A stretch of DNA of 64,000 nucleotides from Gemmatimonadaceae bacterium (GTDB lineage Bacteria > Gemmatimonadota > Gemmatimonadetes > Gemmatimonadales > Gemmatimonadaceae). The stretch is from assembly GCA_947457545.1 (NCBI GenBank), contig CANGXD010000001.1, forward strand, positions 170,464-234,463, written 5' to 3'. The translations under genes were made by a program, and so were the position numbers. The stretch's first letter is position 1. Each line of letters begins with the position of its first letter. The notes beneath the pieces were generated by a model that was given only the letters and a program-made list of their open reading frames with translations, was not told where the DNA came from and did not search any database. This document shows, piece by piece, positions 7,199-17,545 of the stretch.

Positions 7199-9795
7199 TC
7201 GTCTGCGTCGAGCGTGCGCCGGATGGCTCCCAGCAAGTCACCGGCGCTGAACGGCTTTGGCACCAACTGCACGACGTTCGTGGCGACACCGTTCATGACC
7301 GTGTCGTCGTCGGCGTATCCGCTCATGTACACAACACGGAGCGTGGGATACTGCTCGTGGATTGCCGCCATCATTTGCGGCCCACTGACGTGCGGCATGA
7401 CCACATCGGACAGGATGAGGTCAGGAAGAGTCGACAGCTCCGACAAGAGCGCGATGGCTTCTTCAGCGCTCGCGGCGACTGACGTACGGTAGCCGGCGCG
7501 CGACAGCAGAGCCACGGTCGCCGACCGCACCGCATGTTCGTCTTCCACAACCAGCACGTGCTCCGTGCCGCGCAGCGTCACGGGAGCTGCTGCGGCCGCT
7601 GGTCCCGCGTTCCCGGCGCCCTGCGCTGCGGGGAAGAGCATGGTGAAGCTGGTGCCACGCACGCTGTCGCTCGTTACCGTGATGCGTCCGCGGGCGCCCG
7701 TGACGAGACTGTAGACCATGGCCAATCCAAGACCGGTGCCGCGCTCTCGCGGTTTCGTGGTAAAGAACGGTTCGAAGATCCGCGGCAAGACATCGTCCGC
7801 AATGCCATTGCCGGTGTCGCGGACCACGATCCGAACGGTCTGATCATCTTTCATGTCCGTGACGATCGACAGCGTGCCGCCTGATGGCATTGCGTCCCTC
7901 GCATTGGCCGCGAGGTTCATGAGGACCTGTTCCAGTCCGTCCTGGGCAAAACGCACAGGGGCGACGAAATCTCCGCAGGAAATCTCGAGCGCGACGTGAT
8001 CGCCGAGAAGCCGCGCGAGCATGTGCTGCAAGGTGTCGAGCTGACGATTGATGTCCAGCACCTCCTCACGCACGACTTGACGTCGGCTGAACACGAGAAT
8101 CTGCCGCGTGAGGTTCGCCGCCCGTTGGCTCGCGAGGAGAATCTCCCGGGCTTCATTGCGAAGTGATGACGTGGCCGGCAGGTCGTCACGGAGGATCTCC
8201 GCGTTGGTACTGATCGCCGACAAGTAGTTGTTGAAGTCATGCGCAATGCCTCCGGCGAACGAGCCCAGCGCCTCGAGCTGTTGCGCCTGTCTTAGCTGCG
8301 CGCGTGACGCTTCGAGTGCCGACTGCGCGTGTATGCGGTCGGAGATATCGAGGAGGACACCCACCGCCACGACCTGTTCGCGCTCCTCGAGTCGACCAAC
8401 ATAGAGCTCGACCGTGCGCAGCTGATCACCGGCCGCAGGCATGATCCACTGTCCTGCGTGAACGGTCTCCGCCAGTTCGGGCATGGGCAACGCCGAAAAG
8501 CGCTCTCGATCTGCAGGCTGAATGAGATCGAGGATACGTGCCCGTGTCCCGGTCAGGCTGTCGTCGCCAAAAAAGGCGCGCGCCGCATCGTTCAACTGCT
8601 CGATGCGGCCGTCGTTCAGACGCCAGGTGATCGTCGGCAACGGACTCGTCGCGAACAACTGGCGATATCGACGCTCGCTGCTCGCCAAGGCGGCTTGGCG
8701 TTCCTGCGCCGCATCGGCCATCGCGTTGACGGCTTGCCCCAGTATTGCCACTTCGTCGGAACCGGAAACGACCGCTCGACGATGCTGGTCACCGCGCGCC
8801 AGCGCTTGCGCAATCGAAGCCAGTTCGTCGATGGGCGACGCAATCCTGTTCGCGATGTACAACGCGACCAGCGCCGCCGTCATCGTGAGTAGTGCACCGG
8901 CCAACAAGTCGACGAAGAATTGTCGCTCGACGGACGCGAGCGTTTCACTCACCGGAATGCCAAGGTAGGCAGTGGCCTTGATAGTCGACAAGGTATCCTG
9001 CGCGACCAGTCGCCTGGTTCCATCGAGCGACTGAATCGGCTCGAACGTCCGCGGCAGTCGCGAGTCGCGACGAAAGGAAACAGAGTCGCGAAAATCACGA
9101 GTGATCCACTGCTCGAGATCGAGACTCCGCAAGAAAACACGGCCATCATCCCGGAGGACGGTCAGCACCGAGTTTGGCGGCAAGTCTCGCGTGTACAACA
9201 TTGCCGCCATCTGATCAACCTTCAGTCCTGCGCCCACATACGCGATGACACGTCCGTCAGGACCGTGTACCGGGTTGACGAACGGAATGACCCACCGGCG
9301 CGCGGGGTCGAATTGCGAACGAACCGGCTGCCCAATCGTGAAGTCCTTGGTGCGCACCGCTTCTACGAAATACTCGAGGGTCCGAAGTGTGGCATCACTC
9401 CCCCGCGGCAGGCGCTGCTCCACGTCTACCATCGCGCCCTTGAGGACGCCAAGCGAATCCGCAATCCAGATGTTGCTGAATCCCACAGCGGCGTCGGCAA
9501 AGATGACGCGAATGAGGGAGTCGTTCGTCGCCCGTGACACGTCGGGGTGCAACACGCGCGCGGCCGCATTGAGCAGCAGGCGCGCACGATGCAGGTCATC
9601 TTCGAGCAGCTGCGTCGCGCGTCGTGCGGAGGTGATGCCCCGTTCCGCGAGCGCCCGTTGATCGCGCTGCGCGCGCTCGAATGCCCGCATACCCGCCAAC
9701 AAGGCGAGCGGGATCGTCAGCCCGAGCGCCATGGCGAAGAGACGTCGCCGTATGCCGGACCGAAGCAGACTGTGGCGGGAAACGTTCACCTGCAT
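7195..9795 (-). CDS. Membrane hybrid sensor histidine kinase with C-terminal receiver
   Basis: This is an 866-aa inner-membrane signalling protein. A transmembrane helix near residues 18-36 is followed by an extracytoplasmic Cache-like sensor (about 40-290), a second helix near 296-316 and a HAMP linker (ASPIDELASIAQALARGD). Next come a PAS-like domain (about 370-490) and a HisKA domain with GGIAHDFNN and phospho-accepting His519. The HATPase has NLAANARDAM, DTGNGI and GTGLGLAMV. A receiver with phospho-acceptor Asp797 (ILSDVVMP) and KPF ends the protein. The partner and signal are unknown, as no response regulator with a DNA-binding domain is adjacent. Its TAA stop overlaps the ptsN stop tail to tail. 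It lies 41 bases after the MATE gene and may share its transcript. Confidence 0.92.
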   Translation of the reverse strand: MQVNVSRHSLLRSGIRRRLFAMALGLTIPLALLAGMRAFERAQRDQRALAERGITSARRATQLLEDDLHRARLLLNAAARVLHPDVSRATNDSLIRVIFADAAVGFSNIWIADSLGVLKGAMVDVEQRLPRGSDATLRTLEYFVEAVRTKDFTIGQPVRSQFDPARRWVIPFVNPVHGPDGRVIAYVGAGLKVDQMAAMLYTRDLPPNSVLTVLRDDGRVFLRSLDLEQWITRDFRDSVSFRRDSRLPRTFEPIQSLDGTRRLVAQDTLSTIKATAYLGIPVSETLASVERQFFVDLLAGALLTMTAALVALYIANRIASPIDELASIAQALARGDQHRRAVVSGSDEVAILGQAVNAMADAAQERQAALASSERRYRQLFATSPLPTITWRLNDGRIEQLNDAARAFFGDDSLTGTRARILDLIQPADRERFSALPMPELAETVHAGQWIMPAAGDQLRTVELYVGRLEEREQVVAVGVLLDISDRIHAQSALEASRAQLRQAQQLEALGSFAGGIAHDFNNYLSAISTNAEILRDDLPATSSLRNEAREILLASQRAANLTRQILVFSRRQVVREEVLDINRQLDTLQHMLARLLGDHVALEISCGDFVAPVRFAQDGLEQVLMNLAANARDAMPSGGTLSIVTDMKDDQTVRIVVRDTGNGIADDVLPRIFEPFFTTKPRERGTGLGLAMVYSLVTGARGRITVTSDSVRGTSFTMLFPAAQGAGNAGPAAAAAPVTLRGTEHVLVVEDEHAVRSATVALLSRAGYRTSVAASAEEAIALLSELSTLPDLILSDVVMPHVSGPQMMAAIHEQYPTLRVVYMSGYADDDTVMNGVATNVVQLVPKPFSAGDLLGAIRRTLDADD

Positions 9796-9836
9796 AGCCT
9801 ACGGCTCAAGTGGTGCGGCGTAAAGATCAACGGACT

Positions 9837-11192
9837 TCAGTGATCAATGCGCAGGCGAACAATATCCGTTCGGAGGCGACGCACGACGCGGCCGGATTGC
9901 AGCAGGGCGGCGGCCGCGAGCCCGGCCACCAGCCCCATCCAAAGGCCGCGCTCGCGGAGAGCGGTGTGAAATCCCAGGAAGTATCCGAGGGGAATGCCTA
10001 TCCCCCAGAAGGCGATCAGGTGAAGCATCGCCGGTACGCGCGTGTCGCCGGTTCCGCGTAGGACGCCACTGGTGACGGCCTGGAGCCCGTCAAATACCTG
10101 AAACCACCCCGCGAGAGGGACAAGGGCCACGGCGACCGCCACGGTGCTCGCGTCACTCGTGTACCTGGCGGTGAGCCACTCGGGTGCTGCAATGAACACC
10201 ACCGCGCTGACACACATGAATCCCACGCCGCACGCGATGGCGGCGAGCGCGTCGCGCCGTGCGGCAGGGAGGTCGCCACGCCCGATGGCGCGCCCTACCA
10301 CGGCCGCCGCGGCGCCCGAGATACCCAACGGGACCATGAAGGTCAGCGCGGCCATACTGAGGGCAATCTCGTGCCCTGCGAGGGATGCGGTGCCCATCCA
10401 GCCCATGAACAACGCAGTCACACCGAAAGCGAAGGCTTCGAAAAACCATTGCACCCCTATGGGCACCCCAATGCGCAGCATGCGCGACATAGGGGCCCAG
10501 GTGAGTGACGCCGCGCGCCATGGCCGAATCACATCGCGCAGCAGTGGCCACGCCAATCGGCCGAGAACCAGCGCCATGACCCATGTGGCGATCGCGGTCG
10601 CATAACCCGATCCCTCGACGCCCATCGCCGGCGCGCCGCAGTTGCCGAAGATCAGACACCAGTTGGCGAACGCATTCACGCCGTTTGCCACGACGACCGC
10701 GATAATGACCGGGCGGACCGGCCCCATGGCTTGGAGCGTCTGCCGCAGCACGTTGAAGGCAAAGAATGCGACGACGCCGAGGAGCCGTCGGCGGGTATAC
10801 ACCGCCGTGTCGACCACCACGTCTGCCGGCTGTCCCAGCGCGGTCAACAGCCACTCGCCGGGCACAAGCGCGAGCATAACCACGACCGAGATGAACGCGG
10901 CGAGTACAAATCCGCGCTGTACCGCGCGAGCCACTCCCTCGTGATCACCGGCACCGACCGCTTGCGACACGACAGGATCAAGGGCGAAGAGCAGCCCGAT
11001 GCCGAAGACGCAGACATTGAAGAAATAGAAATTGCCAAGAGCGACGGCGGCGATGGCAGCCCCGCCCAGCTTTCCGACCATGAGTGTGTCCACCACACCC
11101 ATGGCCTGCACACCCACATTGATGAGGACCACGGGGGCGGCGACCTGCCCCATATCCTTGAGGTCGTCACGCCACCCACGCGTGACACTCAC
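9837..11192 (-). CDS. MATE family multidrug/toxin exporter
   Basis: This 451-aa polytopic membrane protein has about twelve hydrophobic segments and two related halves. It starts as MATE proteins do, with VLINVGVQAMGVVDTLMVGKLGG-type sequence in the first helix region (residues about 20-42) and GIGLLFALDPVVSQAVGAGD near residue 60. Members export organic cations or drugs in exchange for H+ or Na+ at the inner membrane. The second half has a matching SGAAAAVVGRAIGRGD near residue 290. It lies 19 bases downstream of the amidohydrolase gene and upstream of the sensor kinase, all on the same strand. The substrate cannot be read from the sequence. A MATE-type flippase role is less likely. Confidence 0.9.
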   Translation of the reverse strand: MSVTRGWRDDLKDMGQVAAPVVLINVGVQAMGVVDTLMVGKLGGAAIAAVALGNFYFFNVCVFGIGLLFALDPVVSQAVGAGDHEGVARAVQRGFVLAAFISVVVMLALVPGEWLLTALGQPADVVVDTAVYTRRRLLGVVAFFAFNVLRQTLQAMGPVRPVIIAVVVANGVNAFANWCLIFGNCGAPAMGVEGSGYATAIATWVMALVLGRLAWPLLRDVIRPWRAASLTWAPMSRMLRIGVPIGVQWFFEAFAFGVTALFMGWMGTASLAGHEIALSMAALTFMVPLGISGAAAAVVGRAIGRGDLPAARRDALAAIACGVGFMCVSAVVFIAAPEWLTARYTSDASTVAVAVALVPLAGWFQVFDGLQAVTSGVLRGTGDTRVPAMLHLIAFWGIGIPLGYFLGFHTALRERGLWMGLVAGLAAAALLQSGRVVRRLRTDIVRLRIDH

Positions 11193-11211
11193 CCGACGCG
11201 CACTCCGCGCG

Positions 11212-12717
11212 TCACGGCGTGCGCGCGGACTTCACCAGCGCACGCACTTCCTTGAGCATACGCGGCGCATCATATGGGATCCCGTCCTTGATGGTCCAGA
11301 GAACCCCACCACCAGGACCGGCCGCCGCATCCGCGCGTTGCGGATAGAACGCCTTGAGATCTTCCAACGGGTTGCCGTTGACGACGATCAGGTCGGCGAG
11401 ATAGCCGGCGCGCACACGTCCAAGACGTTGCTCTTCACCGAGGATCTTGGCGTTGTTCGCGGTCACATGCTGCAGCACCTTCAGTGTCGAAAATCCGGCT
11501 TCCTGATGCAGTTCGAGTTCACGAATGAGCCCGAAGCCGTACACCTGATAGATGAATCCGGCATCTTCACCAGCTCCGACAATCCCCCCCAGACGCTCGA
11601 AATCCCGCACCGCGCGAAACCAGATCTGGTAGTTTTCCTTCCAGAACGCTTCGTCCGTGCTACTCCAGTTGGCGAAGTACGAACCGTGATTCGCCGCGTC
11701 GGGGCGGAAGTACTTCTCGAGCGTCGGGTGCAGATAGTCGACAAACCACGGCTGCGTTTCTGCGCGCTGCAGGTCGCGGCTCGCCTCGTAGATCTCGAGC
11801 GTTGGATTCCATGCGACCCCGCCCTGCACCATCGCCTTCAGCACGTCTTGCAGGCGCGAGGAGTCAGCTTCGCGCCACAAGCGACCAGCGTAGCGAAAGC
11901 GCATCCCTTCATCGGCATAGTTGAAATTCGACGGGAACTGCTGCCCTCCGCTGAGCAACGCGGCATCAGGCACGCCATACCAATGCTCGATACTGGTGAG
12001 CCCGCCCTTGGCGGCGTCCCACGCATTGGTTTCGTCCACCGCCATGTGGTGCGCCGTACGAAGGCCCTGCTTGCGCGCCTCATCGAGCACCGGTGCATAG
12101 ACATCCTTGTCCATGCCGAACAGCTTGAGCCCGTCGACGCCCTGCACTTTGAGGTCGCGCACGCGCTGCCGTGCTTCCATGTCGTTCTTCGGGACCGGCA
12201 TGTAGGCGTAGCGGGCGTACACGTACACCCGCGGCGCCGCGACCTCGCCGGCAAGACTCCGCGCGCGGAGTTGCAGCGTTTTCGGGGTCTCGCTCGACAC
12301 ATCACGCACGGTGGTGATCCCCATGCCGAGCCAGAGCTTGAGCTGATACTCGAGTGGCTGCGGAATACCACCCCGCTCATCCTGCACGTGACCATGCAGA
12401 TTGATGAGTCCGGGCATGACATACTTGCCGGTCGCATCGATCTCCACGTCAGCCTGCACACGCTTCACGGCGCCGGATTTCACCGCGACCGGATCGAGTG
12501 CGACGATGTCGACGATGCGGTTGCCTTCGAGAATGATGTCCTTGGGACCTTCCGCCGGCGTTCCATTCCCCTCGATGACCATCGCGTTGCGAATGGCCAT
12601 GCGACGGGGACGTACACCGTGCGTTGGCGCAACGGACTGCGCGTCGGCAACGGTGGCAACGGCACTCAACAGCAGCAGCGCCGCGCTGACCACGGCTCGG
12701 GCGTTTACGCGGCGCAT
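11212..12717 (-). CDS. Secreted amidohydrolase (imidazolonepropionase/prolidase-like)
   Basis: This 501-aa metal-dependent hydrolase of the amidohydrolase superfamily has a typical signal peptide at residues 1-27 ending ADAQ, so it should act in the periplasm. After a small N-terminal beta domain the metal motif NLHGH supplies His108 and His110. AHHMAVDE and GLTSIEHWYG provide later ligands, and GAGEDAGF carries the expected catalytic Asp region near residue 375. The C-terminal VTANNAKILGEEQRLGRVRAGYLADLIV-type segment is characteristic of the superfamily. The substrate is unknown; such secreted members often cleave small amides or dipeptides. Its start is four bases after the guaA stop, so it is probably cotranscribed with guaA. 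Confidence 0.88.
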   Translation of the reverse strand: MRRVNARAVVSAALLLLSAVATVADAQSVAPTHGVRPRRMAIRNAMVIEGNGTPAEGPKDIILEGNRIVDIVALDPVAVKSGAVKRVQADVEIDATGKYVMPGLINLHGHVQDERGGIPQPLEYQLKLWLGMGITTVRDVSSETPKTLQLRARSLAGEVAAPRVYVYARYAYMPVPKNDMEARQRVRDLKVQGVDGLKLFGMDKDVYAPVLDEARKQGLRTAHHMAVDETNAWDAAKGGLTSIEHWYGVPDAALLSGGQQFPSNFNYADEGMRFRYAGRLWREADSSRLQDVLKAMVQGGVAWNPTLEIYEASRDLQRAETQPWFVDYLHPTLEKYFRPDAANHGSYFANWSSTDEAFWKENYQIWFRAVRDFERLGGIVGAGEDAGFIYQVYGFGLIRELELHQEAGFSTLKVLQHVTANNAKILGEEQRLGRVRAGYLADLIVVNGNPLEDLKAFYPQRADAAAGPGGGVLWTIKDGIPYDAPRMLKEVRALVKSARTP

Positions 12718-12721
12718 GGGT

Positions 12722-14272
12722 TTACTCCCACTCGATGGTTGCAGGTGGCTTGGAGCTGATGTCGTACACCACCCGATTCACGCCATCGACTTCGTTGATG
12801 ATGCGATTGGAGATACGCGCCAACACTTCGTGCGGGAACGCGAACCAATCGGCCGTCATGCCGTCGGTGCTCGTGACGGCGCGCAACGCGATGACATGCT
12901 CATACGTGCGACCGTCGCCCATGACACCTACCGAGCGCACCGGGAGGAACACGGCGAACGCCTGCCAGATGTCCGGATACAAGCCCGCCGCGCGAATCTC
13001 TTCGAGATAGATCGCGTCGGCGCGGCGCAGGATATCGAGGGCGTGCGGGGACACCTCTCCAAGCACGCGAATCGCGAGGCCTGGGCCCGGGAACGGATGC
13101 CGTCCCACCATCTCCTCCGGCAGCCCCAATTCACGGCCGACGTTGCGCACTTCGTCCTTGAACAGCTCACGCAACGGTTCAATCAGCGAGAACTTCATGT
13201 CCTTCGGCAGCCCACCCACGTTGTGGTGCGTCTTGATCGTGGCGGACGGGCCCCCTTTCGCGCTCACCGATTCGATGACATCGGGGTACAGCGTGCCCTG
13301 CACCAGGAAGGCGGCGTTCTTGCCGGCGTCTTCGGAAGCAGCTTCAAACACGCGAATGAAATGCTCGCCGATAATCTTGCGCTTCTTCTCCGGCTCACCA
13401 ACGCCGGCAAGCGCGGTGAGAAAGCGTTCCTCGGCCCGAACCGTGATGAGGCGAATCCCAAGATGCTGCCCCATCGTGCGTTCGACCTGCTCGCGTTCGT
13501 GCAGCCGCAGCAGACCGGTATCGACAAAGATGCACGTCAGCTGATCGCCGATGGCCTTGTGTACCAGCGCCGCCGCCACGCTCGAATCGACTCCGCCCGA
13601 GAGTCCGCAAATCACCTGGCGGTCGCCGACCAACGCGCGGATCTTCGCCACTTCCTGATCGATGAAGTGACCGGGCGTCCAATCGGGCGTACAGTGACAG
13701 ACACCGAAGAGGAAGTTCTGAATGATCTCGGCGCCGCGCACCGTATGGTGCACTTCGGAGTGAAACTGAATGGCGTAGATCGGCCTCGTTTCGTGACGGA
13801 AGCCGGCGCAGGTGTGGCCGCTGTGCGCCGTCGCGACATAACCGGGCGGCACCTGTTCCACGTGATCGCCGTGGCTCATCCACACGGTGGTCTTCTCGCC
13901 GGCGTCGAAACCGGCAAAGAGCCCGGACGGCTCGTCCACTGTGACCTCGGCGCGCCCATACTCACGACGACCGCCTCCCACCACGGCGCCCCCTTCAAGG
14001 TGGGCGATCAGCTGCATGCCGTAGCACACGCCCAGCACGGGAGCGATGTCCAGCAGCTCGCGAGAGACCGTCGGTGCGCCCTCATCGGTTACCGAGCTCG
14101 GGCCACCGGAGAGAATGATACCGGTGGGGTTCCACGCGCGAATCCACTCCAACGATTGTGTCGGCGGATGGATCTCGGAGTAGACGCGCGCTTCACGCAC
14201 ACGGCGCGCGATCAGCTGCGTGAACTGGGACCCGCAGTCGAGGATGAGAATGCGACTCGAGGTGTTCTGCAT
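12722..14272 (-). CDS. guaA: GMP synthase (glutamine-hydrolysing)
   Basis: GuaA aminates XMP to GMP with glutamine and ATP in the cytosol. I chose the ATG at 14272 (MQNTSS, 516 aa) because it overlaps the upstream metallophosphoesterase stop by one base. The N-terminal class I glutaminase has the oxyanion/nucleophile motif LGVCYGMQ with Cys83, and FHSEVHH near residue 175. The ATP-pyrophosphatase P-loop is [12 protein letters not shown] near residue 220. The C-terminal dimer domain ends PPATIEWE, the classic GuaA terminus. The length is normal. It belongs to the lysA-phosphoesterase-guaA-amidohydrolase run. Confidence 0.97.
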   Translation of the reverse strand: MQNTSSRILILDCGSQFTQLIARRVREARVYSEIHPPTQSLEWIRAWNPTGIILSGGPSSVTDEGAPTVSRELLDIAPVLGVCYGMQLIAHLEGGAVVGGGRREYGRAEVTVDEPSGLFAGFDAGEKTTVWMSHGDHVEQVPPGYVATAHSGHTCAGFRHETRPIYAIQFHSEVHHTVRGAEIIQNFLFGVCHCTPDWTPGHFIDQEVAKIRALVGDRQVICGLSGGVDSSVAAALVHKAIGDQLTCIFVDTGLLRLHEREQVERTMGQHLGIRLITVRAEERFLTALAGVGEPEKKRKIIGEHFIRVFEAASEDAGKNAAFLVQGTLYPDVIESVSAKGGPSATIKTHHNVGGLPKDMKFSLIEPLRELFKDEVRNVGRELGLPEEMVGRHPFPGPGLAIRVLGEVSPHALDILRRADAIYLEEIRAAGLYPDIWQAFAVFLPVRSVGVMGDGRTYEHVIALRAVTSTDGMTADWFAFPHEVLARISNRIINEVDGVNRVVYDISSKPPATIEWE

Positions 14273-14784
14273 CAGACCTTCCACTCCGGACCGGTAAGCT
14301 TGAGAAATTCGATCGCCTTGGTGTCGAGATCGAGAATGGCGCCGGTGGGCGCACCGTGGAGCCAGCCACAACCTTCACCCGGATTGACCAGCAATGAGTC
14401 GCCGCGCGCTTTCATCTCCGGCACATGCGTAAATCCATGCACGATGACCTCGTGACCATCGATGGACCGTTGGTGTACGTCGGCAAGATCATGAATGAGC
14501 AATACCGATTTTCCCCCGAGGTCGAAGCTGTGCGGTGACTCATACAACTCCGCGGCACCAAACCCGGTCTTGGCGGCAGCGATCAACGCGTCACGATCCC
14601 CGTCGTTGCGTCCGAATACACCAAGAAGCGGCAGCGACAAATCGTGGAAGGGCTGCAGCGAAAAGGGTGAGCAGTAGTCACCGGCATGCATGACGAGTGA
14701 AACGCCGCCAGCGACCATCTGTTCGAGCAGCGCGCGCACAGCTGGTACGCGGTCATGAGTGTCCGACAACAGTCCGATGCGCAT
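14272..14784 (-). CDS. YfcE/MJ0936-type metallophosphoesterase
   Basis: This is a 170-aa calcineurin-like phosphodiesterase. The metal and catalytic motifs are in family order: LLSDTHD near residue 5, HAGDYC near residue 33, GRNDGD near residue 57, LIHD near 95 and HGFTH near 113, where a GHTH is more usual. Members of this size hydrolyse phosphodiester model substrates, and the physiological substrate is generally unknown. The chosen ATG ([11 protein letters not shown]) overlaps the lysA stop as TGATG, and its own stop overlaps the guaA ATG, indicating translational coupling with both. A housekeeping role linked to nucleotides is only an inference from context. Confidence 0.88.
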   Translation of the reverse strand: MRIGLLSDTHDRVPAVRALLEQMVAGGVSLVMHAGDYCSPFSLQPFHDLSLPLLGVFGRNDGDRDALIAAAKTGFGAAELYESPHSFDLGGKSVLLIHDLADVHQRSIDGHEVIVHGFTHVPEMKARGDSLLVNPGEGCGWLHGAPTGAILDLDTKAIEFLKLTGPEWKV

Positions 14785-16055
14785 CAGGCAGTTCTCCACT
14801 GAAGGGGCATGCGCTCCAAGCGCACAAGATCATCAAGCTGTTCGCGCGCGCCGACGACCGCGAATTGATCGCCGTCGACGAGCACCTCGGCCGGCCGAGG
14901 GCGCGAGTTGTAATTCGAAGCCATCGAGAAGCCGTAGGCCCCTGCCGTACGCACCGCGAGTAACGCACCCGCCTGCACGTCGGGCAAGCGGCGGTCCTTG
15001 GCGAAGAAATCGCCGGATTCGCAGATCGGTCCGACGATATCGGCAACGACGGAACCGTCCGTCAAAGTTACCGGATCGATGGCGTGATACGCCTGATACA
15101 GCGCAGGACGAATCAGATCGCTCATGCCGGCATCGGTCACGACGAAATCCTTGCCGGCCGCATGCTTGCGGTACAATACCTCAGTCAGAAGTATTCCCGC
15201 CTCGGCGACGAGATAACGTCCCGGTTCGAGCAACAGCGTCAATCCGGTTTCCAGTGCCGCCGCGCGCACGATCGTCGCGTAGTCATCGATGTCGGCGTCC
15301 CGTTCATGCGACTCGTACGGCACGGACAAACCACCGCCGACGTCCATGAAGGCAATGGGATGACCTTTTCCCTGCGCATACGCAATCGCCGCGAGCAACC
15401 GCGGGAGCGCATCCCGTAACGGATCGGCATTCCCGATTTGCGAGCCCAGGTGCATACCCATGCCACGGAGCTGCACATGGGAGAGCTCTCCCGTGAGCTC
15501 GACGAGGCGCGCCACGTCGTCACGCGGAATACCGAACTTCTGCCCCTTTTCGCCGGTTTTGATATACGCGTGCGGCGTATCCACCGTGACTTCCGGATTG
15601 ACACGGATGGCGATCGGTGCGACCACGCCCAAGCGGGCCGCGACCGCGTCGATGGCCACGAGCTCCGCCTCGGACTCGACGTTGATGAGCTGCACCTCCG
15701 CCTCGAGCGCCTGCGCAATCTCCTGCACCGTCTTTCCGACGCCGCTGAAGACCACATCGCGGCCATGGAAACCCGCCTGAAGGGCACGATACAGCTCGCC
15801 CCCGGAGACGATATCCACGCCCGCACCCAGCTCTCGCAACAGCGAGAGCACGGAGAGATTCGAGTTCGCCTTCACCGCGAAGTGAATGTGGTGCGGAATA
15901 CCGGCGAACGCCTGATCCAGCCGGCGATAGCGTGCCCGCACAGTGTTCGCGCAGTACACGTACGCCGGTGTACCCACCGCAGCGGCCAGAAGCGGGAGCG
16001 CCACCTCCTCCGCGTGCAGCACACCGTCGCGGTACTCGAACCCGGTGGGAGACAT
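14784..16055 (-). CDS. lysA: Diaminopimelate decarboxylase
   Basis: LysA decarboxylates meso-diaminopimelate to L-lysine with PLP. The start at 16055 (MSPTGFEY, 423 aa) has a strong GGGGAGGGG ribosome site; upstream in-frame codons would add an unrelated tail. The PLP lysine is in HFAVKANSN (Lys62). HLGSQIG near residue 195, EPGRYLV near 290, ICESGDFF near 340 and the terminal YNSRPRPAEVLV are all typical of the fold III decarboxylase. The remaining lysine pathway genes lie at 54000-59917, so the final step is separated from the DAP operon. It begins 20 bases after proS. Confidence 0.96.
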   Translation of the reverse strand: MSPTGFEYRDGVLHAEEVALPLLAAAVGTPAYVYCANTVRARYRRLDQAFAGIPHHIHFAVKANSNLSVLSLLRELGAGVDIVSGGELYRALQAGFHGRDVVFSGVGKTVQEIAQALEAEVQLINVESEAELVAIDAVAARLGVVAPIAIRVNPEVTVDTPHAYIKTGEKGQKFGIPRDDVARLVELTGELSHVQLRGMGMHLGSQIGNADPLRDALPRLLAAIAYAQGKGHPIAFMDVGGGLSVPYESHERDADIDDYATIVRAAALETGLTLLLEPGRYLVAEAGILLTEVLYRKHAAGKDFVVTDAGMSDLIRPALYQAYHAIDPVTLTDGSVVADIVGPICESGDFFAKDRRLPDVQAGALLAVRTAGAYGFSMASNYNSRPRPAEVLVDGDQFAVVGAREQLDDLVRLERMPLQWRTA

Positions 16056-16075
16056 GGCCGACCCCTCCCCGGCGT

Positions 16076-17545
16076 TCAGTACGACCGAGCCCACAACACC
16101 TCGTACTTCGCGGGCTCGCCCGTCACCATGCACGTCGTCGGCGCCACTGGCGAGCGGAACTCGGGATCGGGGATGCACCGGATCGTGGCCTTGGTCTCTT
16201 CCTTCACCCTGGCCTCGACGGCCGGATCACCGTTCCAGCCGGCGTACACGAACGCCCCCGGCCCTTCCATGATTTCCTTGAACTTCTCATAGCTCATGGG
16301 TTCACGGATGCTGTTGGCCTCGAGTCGCGCACGCGCCGCGGCCAACATATCGGCCTGAATCTGGTCAAGGATGATCGGCAACTCCTCCCGCAGTGCGGCC
16401 ATCGCAATGGGACGCTTCTCACGCGTGTCGCGACGAACGAGCATGCCACTTTCCTGCGCCAGGTCACGCGGGCCGATTTCCATGCGCAGCGGGATACCGC
16501 GAAGCTCCCAGTGGTAATACTTGGCGCCCGGCTTGATGCCGACGCGGTCGTCCACATGGCAACGGATCCGCTCGTGATCGGGACGCTTGAAGCTCCCCAA
16601 GTCATCGGCGATCCGCTTGGCCGCCTGAATGGTGGCGTCGCGTTCTTCGTCGGTCTTCCAGATCGGCACGATCACCATCTGAATCGGCGTCAGCTTGGGA
16701 GGCAACCGGAGTCCGGCATCGTCACCGTGGGTCATCACGAGCCCGCCGATCATGCGCGTGGACACGCCCCACGACGTGTTCCACGCGTGCTCCTGCTGCC
16801 CGGCTTCGCTCTGAAACGTCAGGTCGAACGCCTTCGCAAAATTCTGCCCGAGGTTGTGCGACGTTCCCGCCTGCAACGCCTTGTTGTCCTGCATCAGCGC
16901 CTCGCACGCATACGTGCGAAGAGCGCCGGCAAACTTCTCGCTGTCGGTCTTCTGCCCCGTGATCACCGGCATGGCCATATAGCCTTCCATGAACTCACGA
17001 TAGACGCCCAGCATGCGGCGCGTCTCCTCCTCGGCCTCGTCGTGCGTCGCGTGCGCCGTGTGTCCCTCCTGCCACAGGAACTCCATCGTGCGCAGGAACA
17101 GTCGCGTCCGCATTTCCCAGCGGACGACGTTGGCCCACTGGTTGTAGAGCAACGGCAGATCACGATAGCTCTGCACCCACTTCGCGAACATCGAATAGAT
17201 GATCGTTTCCGAGGTCGGGCGGACCACCAGGCGCTCTTCGAGTTGCTTGCCGCCCCCCATGGTGACAACCGCGCACTCTGGAGCGAAGCCCTCCACATGC
17301 TCGGCTTCCTTCGAGAGGAAGCTCTCGGGAATGAACAACGGGAAGTACGCGTTCACGTGACCCGTGGCCTTGAACATGTCGTCGAGCGCGCGCTGCATGC
17401 GCTCCCAGATGCCATAGCCATGCGGACGGATGACCATGCATCCGCGCACCGGCGAGTAGTCGGCGAGTTCCGAGCGCAGCACGAGTTCGTTGTACCAGTC
17501 GCTGAAGTTCTCGGCGCGGGTGGTCAGCTTCTTGTCGTCACTCAT
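16076..17545 (-). CDS. proS: Prolyl-tRNA synthetase (short, archaeal/eukaryotic-like type)
   Basis: ProS charges tRNA-Pro. The 489-aa product has motif 1 around SPVRGCMVIRPHGYGIWE near residue 27, motif 2 with RWEMRTRLFLRTMEFLWQEGHTAH near residues 140-165, and motif 3 GLVMTHGDDAGLRLPP near residue 270. It lacks the large editing insertion of the Escherichia coli type and has the C-terminal extension ending RSPVAPTTCMVTGEPAKYEVLWARSY-like, so it belongs to the type 3 ProS. The ATG at 17545 overlaps the hisS stop by four bases (ATGA). Two aminoacyl-tRNA synthetases are therefore adjacent and translationally coupled. Confidence 0.95.
   Translation of the reverse strand: MSDDKKLTTRAENFSDWYNELVLRSELADYSPVRGCMVIRPHGYGIWERMQRALDDMFKATGHVNAYFPLFIPESFLSKEAEHVEGFAPECAVVTMGGGKQLEERLVVRPTSETIIYSMFAKWVQSYRDLPLLYNQWANVVRWEMRTRLFLRTMEFLWQEGHTAHATHDEAEEETRRMLGVYREFMEGYMAMPVITGQKTDSEKFAGALRTYACEALMQDNKALQAGTSHNLGQNFAKAFDLTFQSEAGQQEHAWNTSWGVSTRMIGGLVMTHGDDAGLRLPPKLTPIQMVIVPIWKTDEERDATIQAAKRIADDLGSFKRPDHERIRCHVDDRVGIKPGAKYYHWELRGIPLRMEIGPRDLAQESGMLVRRDTREKRPIAMAALREELPIILDQIQADMLAAARARLEANSIREPMSYEKFKEIMEGPGAFVYAGWNGDPAVEARVKEETKATIRCIPDPEFRSPVAPTTCMVTGEPAKYEVLWARSY

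Noticed and set aside
12401..14455. Plus-strand open frame opposite guaA
   Set aside because: Same reason: antisense to GMP synthase with no coherent protein features.
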